This document shows, piece after piece, positions 17,344 through 27,040 of a stretch of 64,000 nucleotides of DNA. The DNA is taken from positions 124,001 to 188,000 of the forward strand of contig NZ_JMKU01000006.1 of NCBI RefSeq assembly GCF_000687165.1. The letters are read 5' to 3'. Position numbers and translations under genes: made by a program. The notes under the pieces were generated by a model. That model did not search any database. It was given only the letters and a program-made list of their open reading frames with translations, and had not been told where the DNA came from. The DNA is from Paracidovorax oryzae ATCC 19882. Lineage in GTDB: Bacteria; Pseudomonadota; Gammaproteobacteria; Burkholderiales; Burkholderiaceae_C. Every line of letters starts with the position of its first letter. The first letter of the stretch is position 1.

Positions 17344-19980
17344 AAAACCGAATCGCGGGACGATGATTGGAAGGTGCTGCTCGGCCGCCTGGAGAGCTTC
17401 GTGCGCGGCACCGGGCAGCCCGCGGGCGCTGCGGTGGTGCTCGTGCCCTATGCCCAGCTCATGGGGGAGGCCCAGCGCCGCTGGGCGAGGGCCTTCCCGG
17501 ACGGCTTCGCGCCGCGCTTCGAGACCACCCGCAACTGGGCCTCGCGCCTGGCGCCTTTCGTGCCCGAAGGTGACGACCTGGCGCGCGACACGGCGCGGGA
17601 CACGCTCACCGCCCGCTCCCTGCTGGACCGTGCGGGGCTGGGCGGGCAGCGCGACGTGCTGGCGGGTCCGCTCCTCGATGCCGCCTGCCAGCTGGCGCCG
17701 GCGGTCGCGGCGGTGCCTCCCGCAGGCCGCGAGGCCTGGGCCGGCAGGGTGCGGCCGCTGCTGCCCCCCGCGGCCGATGGCGCGGCCCTGCGCTATGAAG
17801 CGGCGGTTGCCCGCATCGCGCTGGAATGGGCCCTGGCCACGCGCCACGCCACCGACGTGCTGTTCGAGCCGCGCGTGCGCGCCTGCGCACCGGTGCTGGT
17901 GGTGCTGGACGGATTCCAGCCCGATCCGCTGGCACATGCACTGTGCGCCCTCTGGGGGGCGGACCGTGCCTGCGTGCTGCCGCTGTGTCCCGCCCCCGGG
18001 GCAGGCAGCCCGGATGGGCTTCATGCGGCGCCTGCCGCCGGCGACGTGGCGCTGCATGCCGCTGCAGATGCGGAAGACGAGGCCCAGAGGGCGGCCGCGT
18101 GCGTGCTGCGGCACGTGGCCGAAGGCCGCACGCCGGTGGCCCTGGCGGCCATCGACCGGGCGCTGACACGGCGCATCAGCGCGCTGCTCGCGGGGCGGGG
18201 CGTGGGGGTGCACGACGAGAACGGCTGGACGCTGTCCACCACCCGCGCGGGGGCGCAGGTGATGGCGGCCCTGCGCGCCTGCATGGCGCATGCCTCCGGC
18301 GATGCGGTACTCGACTGGCTCAAGCACGTGCCCACTGCCGATGCCGGGGCGCTGCGGCAGGCCGAGCGCTGGCTGCGGCGCACGGGCATGGGCGACTGGC
18401 CGGCGGCCGTGCGCAGCGCCGGGCTGGCTGCGGGGCAGGGGCAGGAGGCGACCGAGGCGGAAGACCTGGAAGTTCCCGGCCCCGCAGCTGCGGAGGGCTG
18501 GCGCATGCTGGTGCGGCGCACGGAGGCGTGGCGCGCTGCGATGCAGGCACCGCGCGACCTGCCGGGCTGGCTCGCGGCGCTGCGGGCGCTGCTGCAGGCC
18601 ACCGGGCAGTGGGGGCGGCTGCAGGAGGATGCGGCAGGACTGCGCGTGCTGGCGGAATTGCGGCTCGACCTGGCCCAGGAAGGCGAGTGGCGCGGGCTGG
18701 ATGCCTCCGGCCGGCCGATGGCACTGGCCGAGTTCGTGCATTGGGCGGACGAGGTGCTGGAGGCAGGACGCTTCCGCCCCGAATTCGGCGGCGACGGAAC
18801 CCCGGACGCTGTCGTGGTGCCCCTGCCGCAGATGCTGGCACGGCCCTTCGCGGCCCTGGTCGCCGCCGGATGCGACGAGAAGCGCCTGCAGGCCGCGCCG
18901 GAGCCTCCCGGTGCCTGGACGCGGGAGCAGCGCGAGACACTGGGACTGCCCCTGCGCAAGGACCTGGAGGCCGCGCAGCGCGCCGCCTGGGCGCACGCGC
19001 TGTCGGTCGGCCAGGTGGACGTGCTGTGGCGCATCGGCGACGAGGGCGGCGAGCCGCTGCTGGCCAGTCCGCTGGTGCTGGCCCTGCAGGCCGAAGGGAG
19101 CCGCCGCGCGGGAGTCGATCCGCGCGAACTGCGGGCGGTGGCGCCATCGCCGGTGCCCCGGCCGCTGCCGCGGGGCGACGCGTTGCCGCTGGTGCGGGTG
19201 TCTTCGTCGGCCTATTCGGACCTGCGGCACTGTCCTTATCGTTTCTTCGCCCTGCGGCTGCTGGGCCTGCAGGAGTCGGACGAACTGGGCGCGGAGGTGG
19301 ACAAGCGCGACTTCGGCAACTGGCTGCATGCCGTACTGCAGCGCTTCCACGAAGGCTTGCGCGATGCGTCGGTGGAAGACACCTCCACCCGCCGCCAGTT
19401 GCTGGATGCCGCGGCCGAGGCCACGACCCGGGCCCAGCGGCTGTCGGCGGGGGAGTTCCTGCCGTTCTCGGCTGGCTGGCCGGCCCTGCGCGAAGGCTAC
19501 CTGCGCTGGCTGGCGGGGCACGAGGCCGGGGGGGCGCGCTTCCGCGAGGCGGAGCGGCGCTGCGTGCAGCCGCTCGGGTCCCTCGAACTGATCGGCACCC
19601 TGGACCGGGTGGACGCGGTGCGCGGCCAGGCACCCGGCGAGCCGCCCACGGTGATGGTGATCGACTACAAGACCGAAGGCGAATCCGCGACCCGGCGCCG
19701 CATCGCCGCCGGCACCGAGGACACGCAACTGGCCTTCTATGCCGCGCTGCTGGGCGACGACACGCTGCGCGCCCTCTACGTGAATGTCGGCGAACGGGGC
19801 GAGACCCGCAGCTTCGAGCAGGAAGACGTCGTGGCGCTGCGCGACCAACTGGTCGAGGGCCTGCTGCACGACTTCGCCCGTATCGCGGAAGGTGCCCCGC
19901 TGCCCGCGCTCGGCGAGGGGGCGGTGTGCGACTACTGCGCTGCCCGCGGGCTGTGCCGCAAGGATTTCTGGAGTGAATGA
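17329..19980 (+). CDS. addB: AddB-like PD-(D/E)XK nuclease subunit of a helicase-nuclease
   Basis: 883 aa from ATG 17329. An upstream in-frame ATG at 17239 with a good GGAGG site would add 30 residues that do not look conserved. The protein resembles AddB/RexB, partner of AddA in double-strand-break resection. No Walker A is found in the N-terminal helicase-like region, so that part is probably structural. The C-terminus has the RecB-type nuclease signature GTLDRVD...MVIDYKTEG and four cysteines (one in RHCPYRFFALRLL, three in CDYCAARGLC) placed like the iron-sulfur staple of AddB. It is followed by the AddA-like gene after a repeat-bearing spacer. Confidence 0.8.
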   Translation: MTVIAKTESRDDDWKVLLGRLESFVRGTGQPAGAAVVLVPYAQLMGEAQRRWARAFPDGFAPRFETTRNWASRLAPFVPEGDDLARDTARDTLTARSLLDRAGLGGQRDVLAGPLLDAACQLAPAVAAVPPAGREAWAGRVRPLLPPAADGAALRYEAAVARIALEWALATRHATDVLFEPRVRACAPVLVVLDGFQPDPLAHALCALWGADRACVLPLCPAPGAGSPDGLHAAPAAGDVALHAAADAEDEAQRAAACVLRHVAEGRTPVALAAIDRALTRRISALLAGRGVGVHDENGWTLSTTRAGAQVMAALRACMAHASGDAVLDWLKHVPTADAGALRQAERWLRRTGMGDWPAAVRSAGLAAGQGQEATEAEDLEVPGPAAAEGWRMLVRRTEAWRAAMQAPRDLPGWLAALRALLQATGQWGRLQEDAAGLRVLAELRLDLAQEGEWRGLDASGRPMALAEFVHWADEVLEAGRFRPEFGGDGTPDAVVVPLPQMLARPFAALVAAGCDEKRLQAAPEPPGAWTREQRETLGLPLRKDLEAAQRAAWAHALSVGQVDVLWRIGDEGGEPLLASPLVLALQAEGSRRAGVDPRELRAVAPSPVPRPLPRGDALPLVRVSSSAYSDLRHCPYRFFALRLLGLQESDELGAEVDKRDFGNWLHAVLQRFHEGLRDASVEDTSTRRQLLDAAAEATTRAQRLSAGEFLPFSAGWPALREGYLRWLAGHEAGGARFREAERRCVQPLGSLELIGTLDRVDAVRGQAPGEPPTVMVIDYKTEGESATRRRIAAGTEDTQLAFYAALLGDDTLRALYVNVGERGETRSFEQEDVVALRDQLVEGLLHDFARIAEGAPLPALGEGAVCDYCAARGLCRKDFWSE

Positions 19981-19988
19981 GACCACTC

Positions 19989-20225
19989 CCCTGGGGCGCT
20001 GCGCGCCTCCGTGCAGCCGCCAGAGGCGACAGCCCTTCGGGCACGTCCGACCCTGCGCCGGCAGGCTCGGAGCCGCGGCCCTCAGCCCCCGCTCTCGCTA
20101 CGCTGCGCTTCGCGGGCAGGAGGACGACGCCAGCGCGGCGGGGCGTCCCTTGCGCGGCGTCTGCTGGCCTGGGGCGCGCCGGTCTCAAGCGCCGCTGGCG
20201 TTGGCGATTGCCGCAGTGATCAACA
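19989..20225 (+). repeat. Intergenic repeat-like element between addB and addA
   Basis: The 248 bases between the two nuclease genes have no credible ORF. The segment contains CTGGGGCGCTGCGCGCCTC near its start and GCGCGGCGTCTGCTGGCC followed by GGGGCGCGCCGG near its end. These phrases recur, as far as I remember, in intergenic repeats of Acidovorax and related Comamonadaceae. Family membership is recalled, not computed. It may contain the addA ribosome site only at its very end. Confidence 0.4.
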
Positions 20226-20231
20226 CCCGTG

Positions 20232-23200
20232 ATGGAGATGCGTGTGCAAGCCGCCTATGAACACAACGGCCGGCCCGTGGAGCGGGAGGCTTTCTACGCC
20301 ATTGCCTGCGACCCTGCCCGCAGCGTGGCGGTGGAGGCCTGCGCAGGCGCGGGCAAGACGTGGATGCTGGTCTCACGCATCCTGCGCGCGCTGCTGGAAG
20401 GCTGCGCACCGCACGAGATCCTGGCGATCACCTTCACCAAGAAGGCCGCGGGCGAGATGCGGCAGCGCCTGCTGGAATGGCTGGAGGCCTTCTCCCACAC
20501 GCCGCTGCCGGCGCTGCGGGGGGAACTGCAGGCCCGCGGCATTCCGGCGGAGCAGGCCACGGAAGAAGCCTGCGCGCGCCTGCAGGGCCTGTTCCTGCAG
20601 GTGCTGGGTGCGGGCCGGCCGGTGCAGATCCGCACTTTCCACAGCTGGTTCGCCGCGCTGCTGGGTACCGCGCCGTTGGCGGTGCTGCAATCGCGCGGGC
20701 TGCCGCTGCATTACGAACTGCTTGAAGACGATGCCGAGGCCGTGCGCCGGGTGTGGCCGCTGTTCCTGCAGCAGGTGGCCGCTGATGCCGGCCTGGGGGC
20801 GGATTTCGCCGAATCCGTGGCCCTGCACGGCCGCTCCCAGACCCGCAAGGCGCTGGAGGCGGCCCTGGCCAAGCGCGTGGAGTTCGAGCTGGCGGAAGAG
20901 GGCGGCGTGGTCGATGCCTCTGTCCCGCCGTTCCACGCGCAGTCGCCGCAATGGGCGGGTCTGGAGCATCCCGCGCAGGCGCTCGCCGCCGAGGACTGCC
21001 GGGCACGCTGGCTGGCCTGGGCGGCGGCGCTGGGCTCGGAGTCCGCCAAGACGCCGCAGAAGGCCGCGGATGCCATCGTCACGGCGTTCTGCGACACCGC
21101 TGGCCTGCAGGAGCGGCTGGAGGTGCTACGGGGCGCGCTGTTCGTCGCCAAGGAGGACCGGCTCACCCGCCATCTCGAGAAATTCGCCGCGGCGCAGGAG
21201 GCGGAGCGGGAGCTGCAGGCCCTGTGCCTCGCGCGGCGCCAGCATGAGGCCTGGCTGCACCAGCAGCGCATGGCGCGGCTGACCCGCGCGCTGGTGGCGG
21301 CGTTCGGCGCGCTCAAGCGCGACCGGGGCTGGGTGGACATGAACGACGTGGAGCGCACCGCGCTGGTGATGCTGTCCGACCCGGTGCTCAGCGGCTGGGT
21401 GCAGGAGCGCCTGGACGCGCGGGTGCGCCATCTGCTGATCGACGAATTTCAGGACACCAACCCGCTGCAGTGGCAGGCGCTGCATGCCTGGCTCGCGGGC
21501 TACGTCGGCACGGGCGGCGGGCATCAGCCCCCCAGCGTGTTCATCGTGGGCGACCCCAAGCAGAGCATCTACCGCTTCCGGCGCGCCGAACCCCAGGTGT
21601 TCCGCGCGGCGCAGGCCTTCGTGCGCCAGGGACTGGGCGGCGACCTGCTCGCCTGCGACCACACGCGCCGCAATGCCCCGGAAGTGATCGCCGCGGTGAA
21701 TGCCGTGATGGGCGCCGCGCAGGCCCAGGGCGACTACGCGGACTTTCGCGACCACACGACCGAATCGCGGGACGCGGGCGTGCTGCTGCGCCTGCCGCCG
21801 ATCGAAGACGCCGCGGACGAGGATGAAAATCAGGCTGGGCCGCCGGATGCCCGGCCCGACCCGCTGGCCTGGCGCGACAGCCTGGCCCAGCCCCGCCACG
21901 AGGCGGAAGAGACCCTGCGCATGCGCGAATGCCAGCAGGCCGCCCGCTGGGTGGCCGACCGGATCACGGCCGGCGTGCCGGCGCGGCAGATCATGGTGCT
22001 GGCGCGCAAGCGCGATCGCCTGTCGGCCCTGCAGGATGCCCTGCGCGACCTGCACCTGCCGTGCGTGCAGCCCGAGAAGGTGGAGCTGTGCGAGGCCCCG
22101 GAAGTGCAAGACGTCGTCGCCTTGCTGGACGTGCTGGTTTCCCCTGGGCACGATTTGTCCCTGGCCCGCGCCCTGCGCTCTCCCTTGTTCGGCGCGGACG
22201 ATGCGCTGCTGGTGCGCGTGGCAGTCGCCCGCAGGGATGCGGAGCGCACCGCGGCACGCGGAACGCAGGAGGGCAGCGTGCCGGGATGGCTGGAGCTGCT
22301 GGCAGACCAGGCCCTGCTGGACGCCGAGATGCCCGGCCTGTCACACGATTTGCGGCTCTACCGCCACTGGGTGGACCAATGGCCGCCCCACGATGCGCTG
22401 GACGCGATCTACCGGCACCGCGACGTGCTCGCCCGGTATGCGGCCGCGTCCCCCGCGCCGCTGCGGCCCGGCGTGCTGGCGAACCTGCGCGCACTGCTGT
22501 CGGCCGCGCTGCAGCAGGACGGTGGCCGCTACCTGACGCCCTATGCCTTCGTGCGCGCCCTGAAGCGCCCGGGGCAGCGTGCCCCCGGCCGCGTGGACGC
22601 GGATGCCGTGCGCCTGCTGACCATCCACGGGGCGAAGGGGCTGGAGGCGGACGCCGTGCTGCTGCTGGACACCGACGGCCGCGCGCAGAAGGCCGAGACC
22701 ATGGGCGTGCTGGTGGACTGGCCCGGCGAACTGCCGGCCCCGCGCCGCTTCGTGTTCCTGGCGAGCGAGGCGTCGCCCCCGCCGAGCGCTGCCGATGCGC
22801 TGGCCGCCGAGCAGGCGGAGCGCCAGCGCGAGGAGATCAATACCCTGTACGTGGCCATGACGCGCGCGCGCCACTGCCTGGCGCTGTCGTGCGTGCGCGC
22901 GTCGCAATCCGCGCCGGGCAGCTGGTGGAACCGGGTCGCGCCCCTGGCGGCCGACGTGCCGCAGGACCCCGGCGGGCCGATGGAACGCGCGGAAGGCCGA
23001 CCGGTCGCCGCAATGGACGCACAACTGCCGGAACTCCCCGGGTGGCAGGACGCCGTGCCGCTGCCGATGGGGCCGCCGCCCGGGGCCGGGGCAGAGGCCG
23101 GCTCGGAGGTCGAAGCTCCGGTGGCCGGGCTTCCCCGGGAACGCCGTGCGCCCTCCACGCCGGTATCCCGGCAGGGCGAGGCCATGCACCAGCTGCTGGA

Positions 23201-23774
23201 GCAGGCGGGGCTGGCAGGCACGCTGCCTGGCGGGGCCGCCGCAGGAGGCTCCGCCGGATGGCCGCGGGCGCGCCTGCTGCAGCTGGCCCGGGATTTCGAA
23301 CTGCCTCCGGAACTGGCCGAGCGCGCCGCAGCGATGGCGACCCGCATCCTGCAGGGCGAGGGCGCCTGGGCCTGGAACAGCGCCGACATCGAACTGGCCA
23401 TGGACGAGGCCCCCATCGTCCACCGCGGGCAGACCCTGCGCATCGACCGGCTCGTGCGCCGCTCCACCGGCGGTCGCGGAGAATGGTGGGTACTGGACTA
23501 CAAGAGCGCGGCGAACCCCGAGCGGCAGGCGGAGCTGGTGGAACAGATGCGGCGCTACCGCCAGGCCGTGCAGGGCCAGTTTCCCGGAGAGCCCGTGCGC
23601 GCGGCCTTCCTCACCGGCGATGGCCGCATGGTGGAGGTGGATTCTTCCGCCCGGGGCCTGCCGGCGCCCGCGCAGCCCTTACCATCGCCCACCCCGGCGG
23701 CCGGCCCATCGCACCCGGCCGCCGCGCCCCCTCCACCGGGGCCCAAGCCCGTGCAGGGCTCGCTGTTCGATTGA
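20232..23774 (+). CDS. addA: AddA-like UvrD-family helicase-nuclease
   Basis: 1180 aa. Superfamily 1A helicase motifs are complete: I (AGAGKTWMLVSRIL, near residue 40), Ia (ITFTKKAAGEMR), II (DEFQDTNPLQW), III (VGDPKQSIYRFR), V (LLTIHGAKGLE) and VI (LYVAMTRARH). A C-terminal RecB-type nuclease domain follows (IDRLVRRS..., VLDYKSAANPE, then the QMRRYRQAV helix). It would unwind and resect double-strand breaks with the AddB-like partner for RecA loading. Start alternatives are GTG 20229 and ATG 20238. The Pro-rich tail after about residue 1150 is variable. Confidence 0.88.
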   Translation: MEMRVQAAYEHNGRPVEREAFYAIACDPARSVAVEACAGAGKTWMLVSRILRALLEGCAPHEILAITFTKKAAGEMRQRLLEWLEAFSHTPLPALRGELQARGIPAEQATEEACARLQGLFLQVLGAGRPVQIRTFHSWFAALLGTAPLAVLQSRGLPLHYELLEDDAEAVRRVWPLFLQQVAADAGLGADFAESVALHGRSQTRKALEAALAKRVEFELAEEGGVVDASVPPFHAQSPQWAGLEHPAQALAAEDCRARWLAWAAALGSESAKTPQKAADAIVTAFCDTAGLQERLEVLRGALFVAKEDRLTRHLEKFAAAQEAERELQALCLARRQHEAWLHQQRMARLTRALVAAFGALKRDRGWVDMNDVERTALVMLSDPVLSGWVQERLDARVRHLLIDEFQDTNPLQWQALHAWLAGYVGTGGGHQPPSVFIVGDPKQSIYRFRRAEPQVFRAAQAFVRQGLGGDLLACDHTRRNAPEVIAAVNAVMGAAQAQGDYADFRDHTTESRDAGVLLRLPPIEDAADEDENQAGPPDARPDPLAWRDSLAQPRHEAEETLRMRECQQAARWVADRITAGVPARQIMVLARKRDRLSALQDALRDLHLPCVQPEKVELCEAPEVQDVVALLDVLVSPGHDLSLARALRSPLFGADDALLVRVAVARRDAERTAARGTQEGSVPGWLELLADQALLDAEMPGLSHDLRLYRHWVDQWPPHDALDAIYRHRDVLARYAAASPAPLRPGVLANLRALLSAALQQDGGRYLTPYAFVRALKRPGQRAPGRVDADAVRLLTIHGAKGLEADAVLLLDTDGRAQKAETMGVLVDWPGELPAPRRFVFLASEASPPPSAADALAAEQAERQREEINTLYVAMTRARHCLALSCVRASQSAPGSWWNRVAPLAADVPQDPGGPMERAEGRPVAAMDAQLPELPGWQDAVPLPMGPPPGAGAEAGSEVEAPVAGLPRERRAPSTPVSRQGEAMHQLLEQAGLAGTLPGGAAAGGSAGWPRARLLQLARDFELPPELAERAAAMATRILQGEGAWAWNSADIELAMDEAPIVHRGQTLRIDRLVRRSTGGRGEWWVLDYKSAANPERQAELVEQMRRYRQAVQGQFPGEPVRAAFLTGDGRMVEVDSSARGLPAPAQPLPSPTPAAGPSHPAAAPPPPGPKPVQGSLFD

Positions 23775-23819
23775 TACCCGCCCGTTCCCTTCCACCCCAC
23801 GCCCACTGTCCGCACCGCC

Positions 23820-25199
23820 ATGTCGTCTTCTTCCGCTTCCCTGCCGGCCACCGGCCTTCCGACCTGTGACGTGGCCGTGGTCGGCGGCGGGCCGTCGGGC
23901 CTGATGGCTGCCGAGGTGATGGCCGCGCGCGGCCTGTCGGTGCATGTGTTCGACGCGATGCCCTCGGTGGGACGCAAGTTCCTGCTGGCGGGCAAGGGCG
24001 GGCTCAATCTCACGCACTCCGAGCCGTTCGGCCCTTTCCTGGAGCGTTATGGCGACCGCGCCGGCGCCCTGGAAGCCGGCCTGCGCGCCTTCGGCCCCGA
24101 CGCCCTGCGCGACTGGGCGCGGGCGCTGGGCGTGGAGACCTTCGTCGGCACCTCCGGCCGCGTCTTCCCGGTGGACATGAAGGCCGCGCCGCTGCTGCGG
24201 GCCTGGCTGCACCGGCTGCGCGGCATGGGCGTGCAGTTCCACATGCGGCACCGCTGGCTCGGCTCCGAGGGTGAGGCTGCGGCCGAGGCCGGCGCTGTGC
24301 GGGGGGCGGTCGCACTGCGCTTCGCGGCACCGGCGGGCGAGGTGCAGGTGCATGCGCGCGCTGCCGTGCTGGCCCTGGGGGGCGCGAGCTGGCAGCGCCT
24401 GGGCTCCGACGGAGCCTGGGTACCGTGGCTGGAGGCCCGGGGCGTGGCGGTGGCGCCGCTGCGGCCGGCGAACTGCGGCTTCGATGTCCTGGGCCCCGGC
24501 GCGCCGGCCGACGCCAGCCGGCGTGAGTTCCTGCAGGCGCTGCTGGGGCGCGGTGCTCCGCCGGTGGGATGGACGCCGCACTTCGCCGAGCGCTTCGCCG
24601 GCCAGCCGTTCAAGTCGGTGGCCCTGCATTTCACCGACGGCCAGGGACGGTCTTTCCACCGCCGCGGCGAGTTCGTGGCTACCGCGTCCGGCGTGGAGGG
24701 CAGCCTCGTGTATGCGGCCTCCGCCCTGCTGCGCGACGAGATCGCCGCGCATGGGCACGCCACCTTCCACCTGGACCTGCTGCCGGACCACACGCCCGAG
24801 CGCGTGGAGAAGGAAGTGCGGCATCCGCGCGGCTCGCGCAGCCTGAGCAGCCACCTCAAGAGCCGCCTCGGGCTCGACGGCATCAAGGCCGCGGTGCTGT
24901 ATGAACAGCTGGGCAAGGAGGGCATGCAGGATGCCCGGGCCCTGGCGCACGCCATCAAGGCGGTGCCGGTGACCGTGGTGGCCTGCCGGCCGCTGGACGA
25001 AGCCATCAGCACGGCCGGGGGCGTCGCATTCGAAGCGGTGGACGCGCACGGCATGCTCGCGGCCTGGCCAGGCGTGTTCTGTGCGGGGGAGATGCTGGAC
25101 TGGGAAGCCCCGACGGGGGGCTACCTGCTTACCGCCTGCATGGCCACCGGCGCAGCGGCGGGGCAGGGTGTCCTGCAATGGCTGCAGGAAGAGAAATGA
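23820..25199 (+). CDS. HI0933-type (TIGR03862-like) flavoprotein, NAD(P)/FAD-dependent
   Basis: 459 aa. The N-terminal FAD-binding dinucleotide fold is DVAVVGGGPSGLMAAEVMA (residues 16-34), followed by SVGRKFLLAGKGGLNLTHSE, a hallmark of the HI0933/BaiN-like family. The C-terminus has the second FAD motif with GVFCAGEMLDWEAPTGGYLL. The reaction of this TIGR03862 branch is unknown to me; relatives include bile-acid and unsaturated-ketone reductases. It ends five bases from the SRP RNA gene on the opposite strand. Confidence 0.85.
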   Translation: MSSSSASLPATGLPTCDVAVVGGGPSGLMAAEVMAARGLSVHVFDAMPSVGRKFLLAGKGGLNLTHSEPFGPFLERYGDRAGALEAGLRAFGPDALRDWARALGVETFVGTSGRVFPVDMKAAPLLRAWLHRLRGMGVQFHMRHRWLGSEGEAAAEAGAVRGAVALRFAAPAGEVQVHARAAVLALGGASWQRLGSDGAWVPWLEARGVAVAPLRPANCGFDVLGPGAPADASRREFLQALLGRGAPPVGWTPHFAERFAGQPFKSVALHFTDGQGRSFHRRGEFVATASGVEGSLVYAASALLRDEIAAHGHATFHLDLLPDHTPERVEKEVRHPRGSRSLSSHLKSRLGLDGIKAAVLYEQLGKEGMQDARALAHAIKAVPVTVVACRPLDEAISTAGGVAFEAVDAHGMLAAWPGVFCAGEMLDWEAPTGGYLLTACMATGAAAGQGVLQWLQEEK

Positions 25200-25203
25200 A
25201 GTT

Positions 25204-25297
25204 GACGAGCCTTACCCCCGGCACTGGCTCCACGGTTAGGGCTGCTTGGTTCCCCACCTGACCCGGTTGGCCGCTTCCCCATGCGGGGAGGCCCGTC
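25204..25297 (-). ncRNA. ffs: Signal recognition particle RNA (4.5S type)
   Basis: About 94 nt on the minus strand. The 5' end GACGGGCCT pairs with the 3' end AGGCTCGTC. The apical SRP domain is recognisable: GGGTCAGG, then TGG-GGAA-CCA (a GGAA tetraloop with swapped closing pairs relative to E. coli), then AGCAGCCC. A -10 hexamer TACAAT at 25310-25305 sits seven bases before the 5' end, inside the last codons of the chemoreceptor gene. The RNA scaffolds Ffh for co-translational membrane targeting. Ends are set from the terminal helix and may be off by a few bases. Confidence 0.9.
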
Positions 25298-26921
25298 ACG
25301 TCGGATTGTACCCAATGCCGGGGGCACCTCCGGGCAAATTCCCGTCCGCCGTTGCCGTGATCCGGAAAACACCCACCAATTGCTCCAGCCGCGAGGCCTG
25401 GGTGGTCAGGGACTGGGCCGCGGCGGTGGCTTCTTCCACCAGCGCGGCGTTCTGCTGGGTGGCCTGGTCCATGTGGGTCACGGCCTGGTTCACCTGGTCG
25501 ATGCCGGCGGCCTGCTCCTGGTTGGCGGAGGCGATCTCCTGGATCAGGCGCGCCACCTGCTGCACGCTGTCCACCACCTCGCCCATGGTGGCGCCGGCCT
25601 GGTTCACCAGCCGGGAGCTTTCGCCCACCTGCTGCACCGAGGTGTCGATCAGCTGCTTGATCTCCTTCGCGGCCGAGGCGGAGCGCTGGGCCAGGCTGCG
25701 CACCTCGCTGGCGACCACCGCGAAGCCGCGGCCCTGCTCGCCGGCACGCGCCGCTTCCACGGCGGCGTTCAGCGCCAGGATATTGGTCTGGAACGCGATG
25801 CCGTCGATTACGCCGATGATGTCCACGATGCGCCGGGAGGAGTCGGTCACCGCGCCCATGGTGCTGACCATCTGCCCCACCATCGCACCGCCGCGCTGCG
25901 CCACCTCGGACGTGGAGCCCGCCAGTTGCGCCGCGTGGCGGGCGTTGTCGGCGTTGTGGCGCACGGTGCTGGTGAGCTGCTCCATCGAGGCGGCCGTCTG
26001 CTGCAGGGCCCCGGCCTGCTGCTCGGTGCGGGCGGACAGGTCGTTGTTGCCGGCCGCGATCTCTGCCGATGCAGTGTTGATGGACTGGGTGCCGGAGCGC
26101 ACCTCGGCCACGATGTGGGCAATGCTCTGGCGCATGCGCTCCAGCCCGTGCAGCACGCTGGACTGGTCGCCCGGCTTGAGGGCGATCGGATGTGCGAGGT
26201 GGCCCTGCGCTATGGCCTCGCTGATGCGCAGGGCTTCGCCCGGCTCGCCGCCGAGTTCACGCACCAGGCTGCGGGCGATCAGCAGGCCCAGCGCCAGCAG
26301 CAGCCCGGCCAGCACCAGGGCGCCCAGGCCGAAGCGCAGGATGCGTGCATTCACCGTGGCGGCGACCGTGTCCACGTACACGCCCGAGCCGATCACCCAG
26401 CCCCAGGGGGCGAAACCCTTGACGTACGAGATTTTCGGCACCGGCTCTGTGGCGCCGGGCTTGGGCCACAGATAGGGTACGAAGCCCGAGCCGCTTTGCC
26501 GGACCATGTCCACGAAGGCCACGAACAGGTGCTTGCCGGTCGGGTCCTGGTTGGCCGCCAGGTTCTTGCCTTCCAGTTCGGGGCGGATGGGGTGCATGAG
26601 CATGACCGGCCCCATGTCGTTGATCCACAGGTATTCGCTGCCGCTGTAGCGCATGGCGCGCAGGGCGTCCATGGCCATCTGCCGGGCCTGGGCGTCGGTG
26701 ACCTTGCCCTCCGCGGCGAGCGCGTGGTAGCGGGCGACCAGGCTGTGGGCGACTTCCACCGTCTGCCGTACGCCGGCCTGGCGCTCCTCCATGATGAGTT
26801 TCCGTTCGGAGGCCAGCAGCACGGCGGTGATCAGCGCGATGCCCAGCAGGGCGCAGCCGATCAGCAGGCCCAGGCGGCGTGCGATGCCCATGCGGGCGAG
26901 CCAAGGCGTGTTTCTTTCCAT
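25296..26921 (-). CDS. Methyl-accepting chemotaxis protein with single Cache sensor
   Basis: 541 aa starting at [12 protein letters not shown], preceded by GAGGGG. TM1 is at about residues 15-35, a periplasmic sCache-type domain at about 40-185 ([17 protein letters not shown], then [13 protein letters not shown]), TM2 near 195-215, a HAMP domain, and a cytoplasmic signalling domain. The hairpin tip ([20 protein letters not shown]) and methylation helices are intact. There is no C-terminal pentapeptide for CheR. It ends in GIGYNPT. The stop codon abuts the SRP RNA. Ligands of sCache domains are small organic acids or similar; none can be assigned. Confidence 0.93.
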   Translation of the reverse strand: MERNTPWLARMGIARRLGLLIGCALLGIALITAVLLASERKLIMEERQAGVRQTVEVAHSLVARYHALAAEGKVTDAQARQMAMDALRAMRYSGSEYLWINDMGPVMLMHPIRPELEGKNLAANQDPTGKHLFVAFVDMVRQSGSGFVPYLWPKPGATEPVPKISYVKGFAPWGWVIGSGVYVDTVAATVNARILRFGLGALVLAGLLLALGLLIARSLVRELGGEPGEALRISEAIAQGHLAHPIALKPGDQSSVLHGLERMRQSIAHIVAEVRSGTQSINTASAEIAAGNNDLSARTEQQAGALQQTAASMEQLTSTVRHNADNARHAAQLAGSTSEVAQRGGAMVGQMVSTMGAVTDSSRRIVDIIGVIDGIAFQTNILALNAAVEAARAGEQGRGFAVVASEVRSLAQRSASAAKEIKQLIDTSVQQVGESSRLVNQAGATMGEVVDSVQQVARLIQEIASANQEQAAGIDQVNQAVTHMDQATQQNAALVEEATAAAQSLTTQASRLEQLVGVFRITATADGNLPGGAPGIGYNPT

Positions 26922-27040
26922 GATCCCCTCTTTTTCGGTGCGGGTGGCCGGTGCGGAAATGCCCGGCCGTCTCCCTGTCACCAAATGTTAGTGGCGCCGC
27001 GCGCCCTGCAGGGGCTGGCGACCCCCGTAGAATCCCGCGG

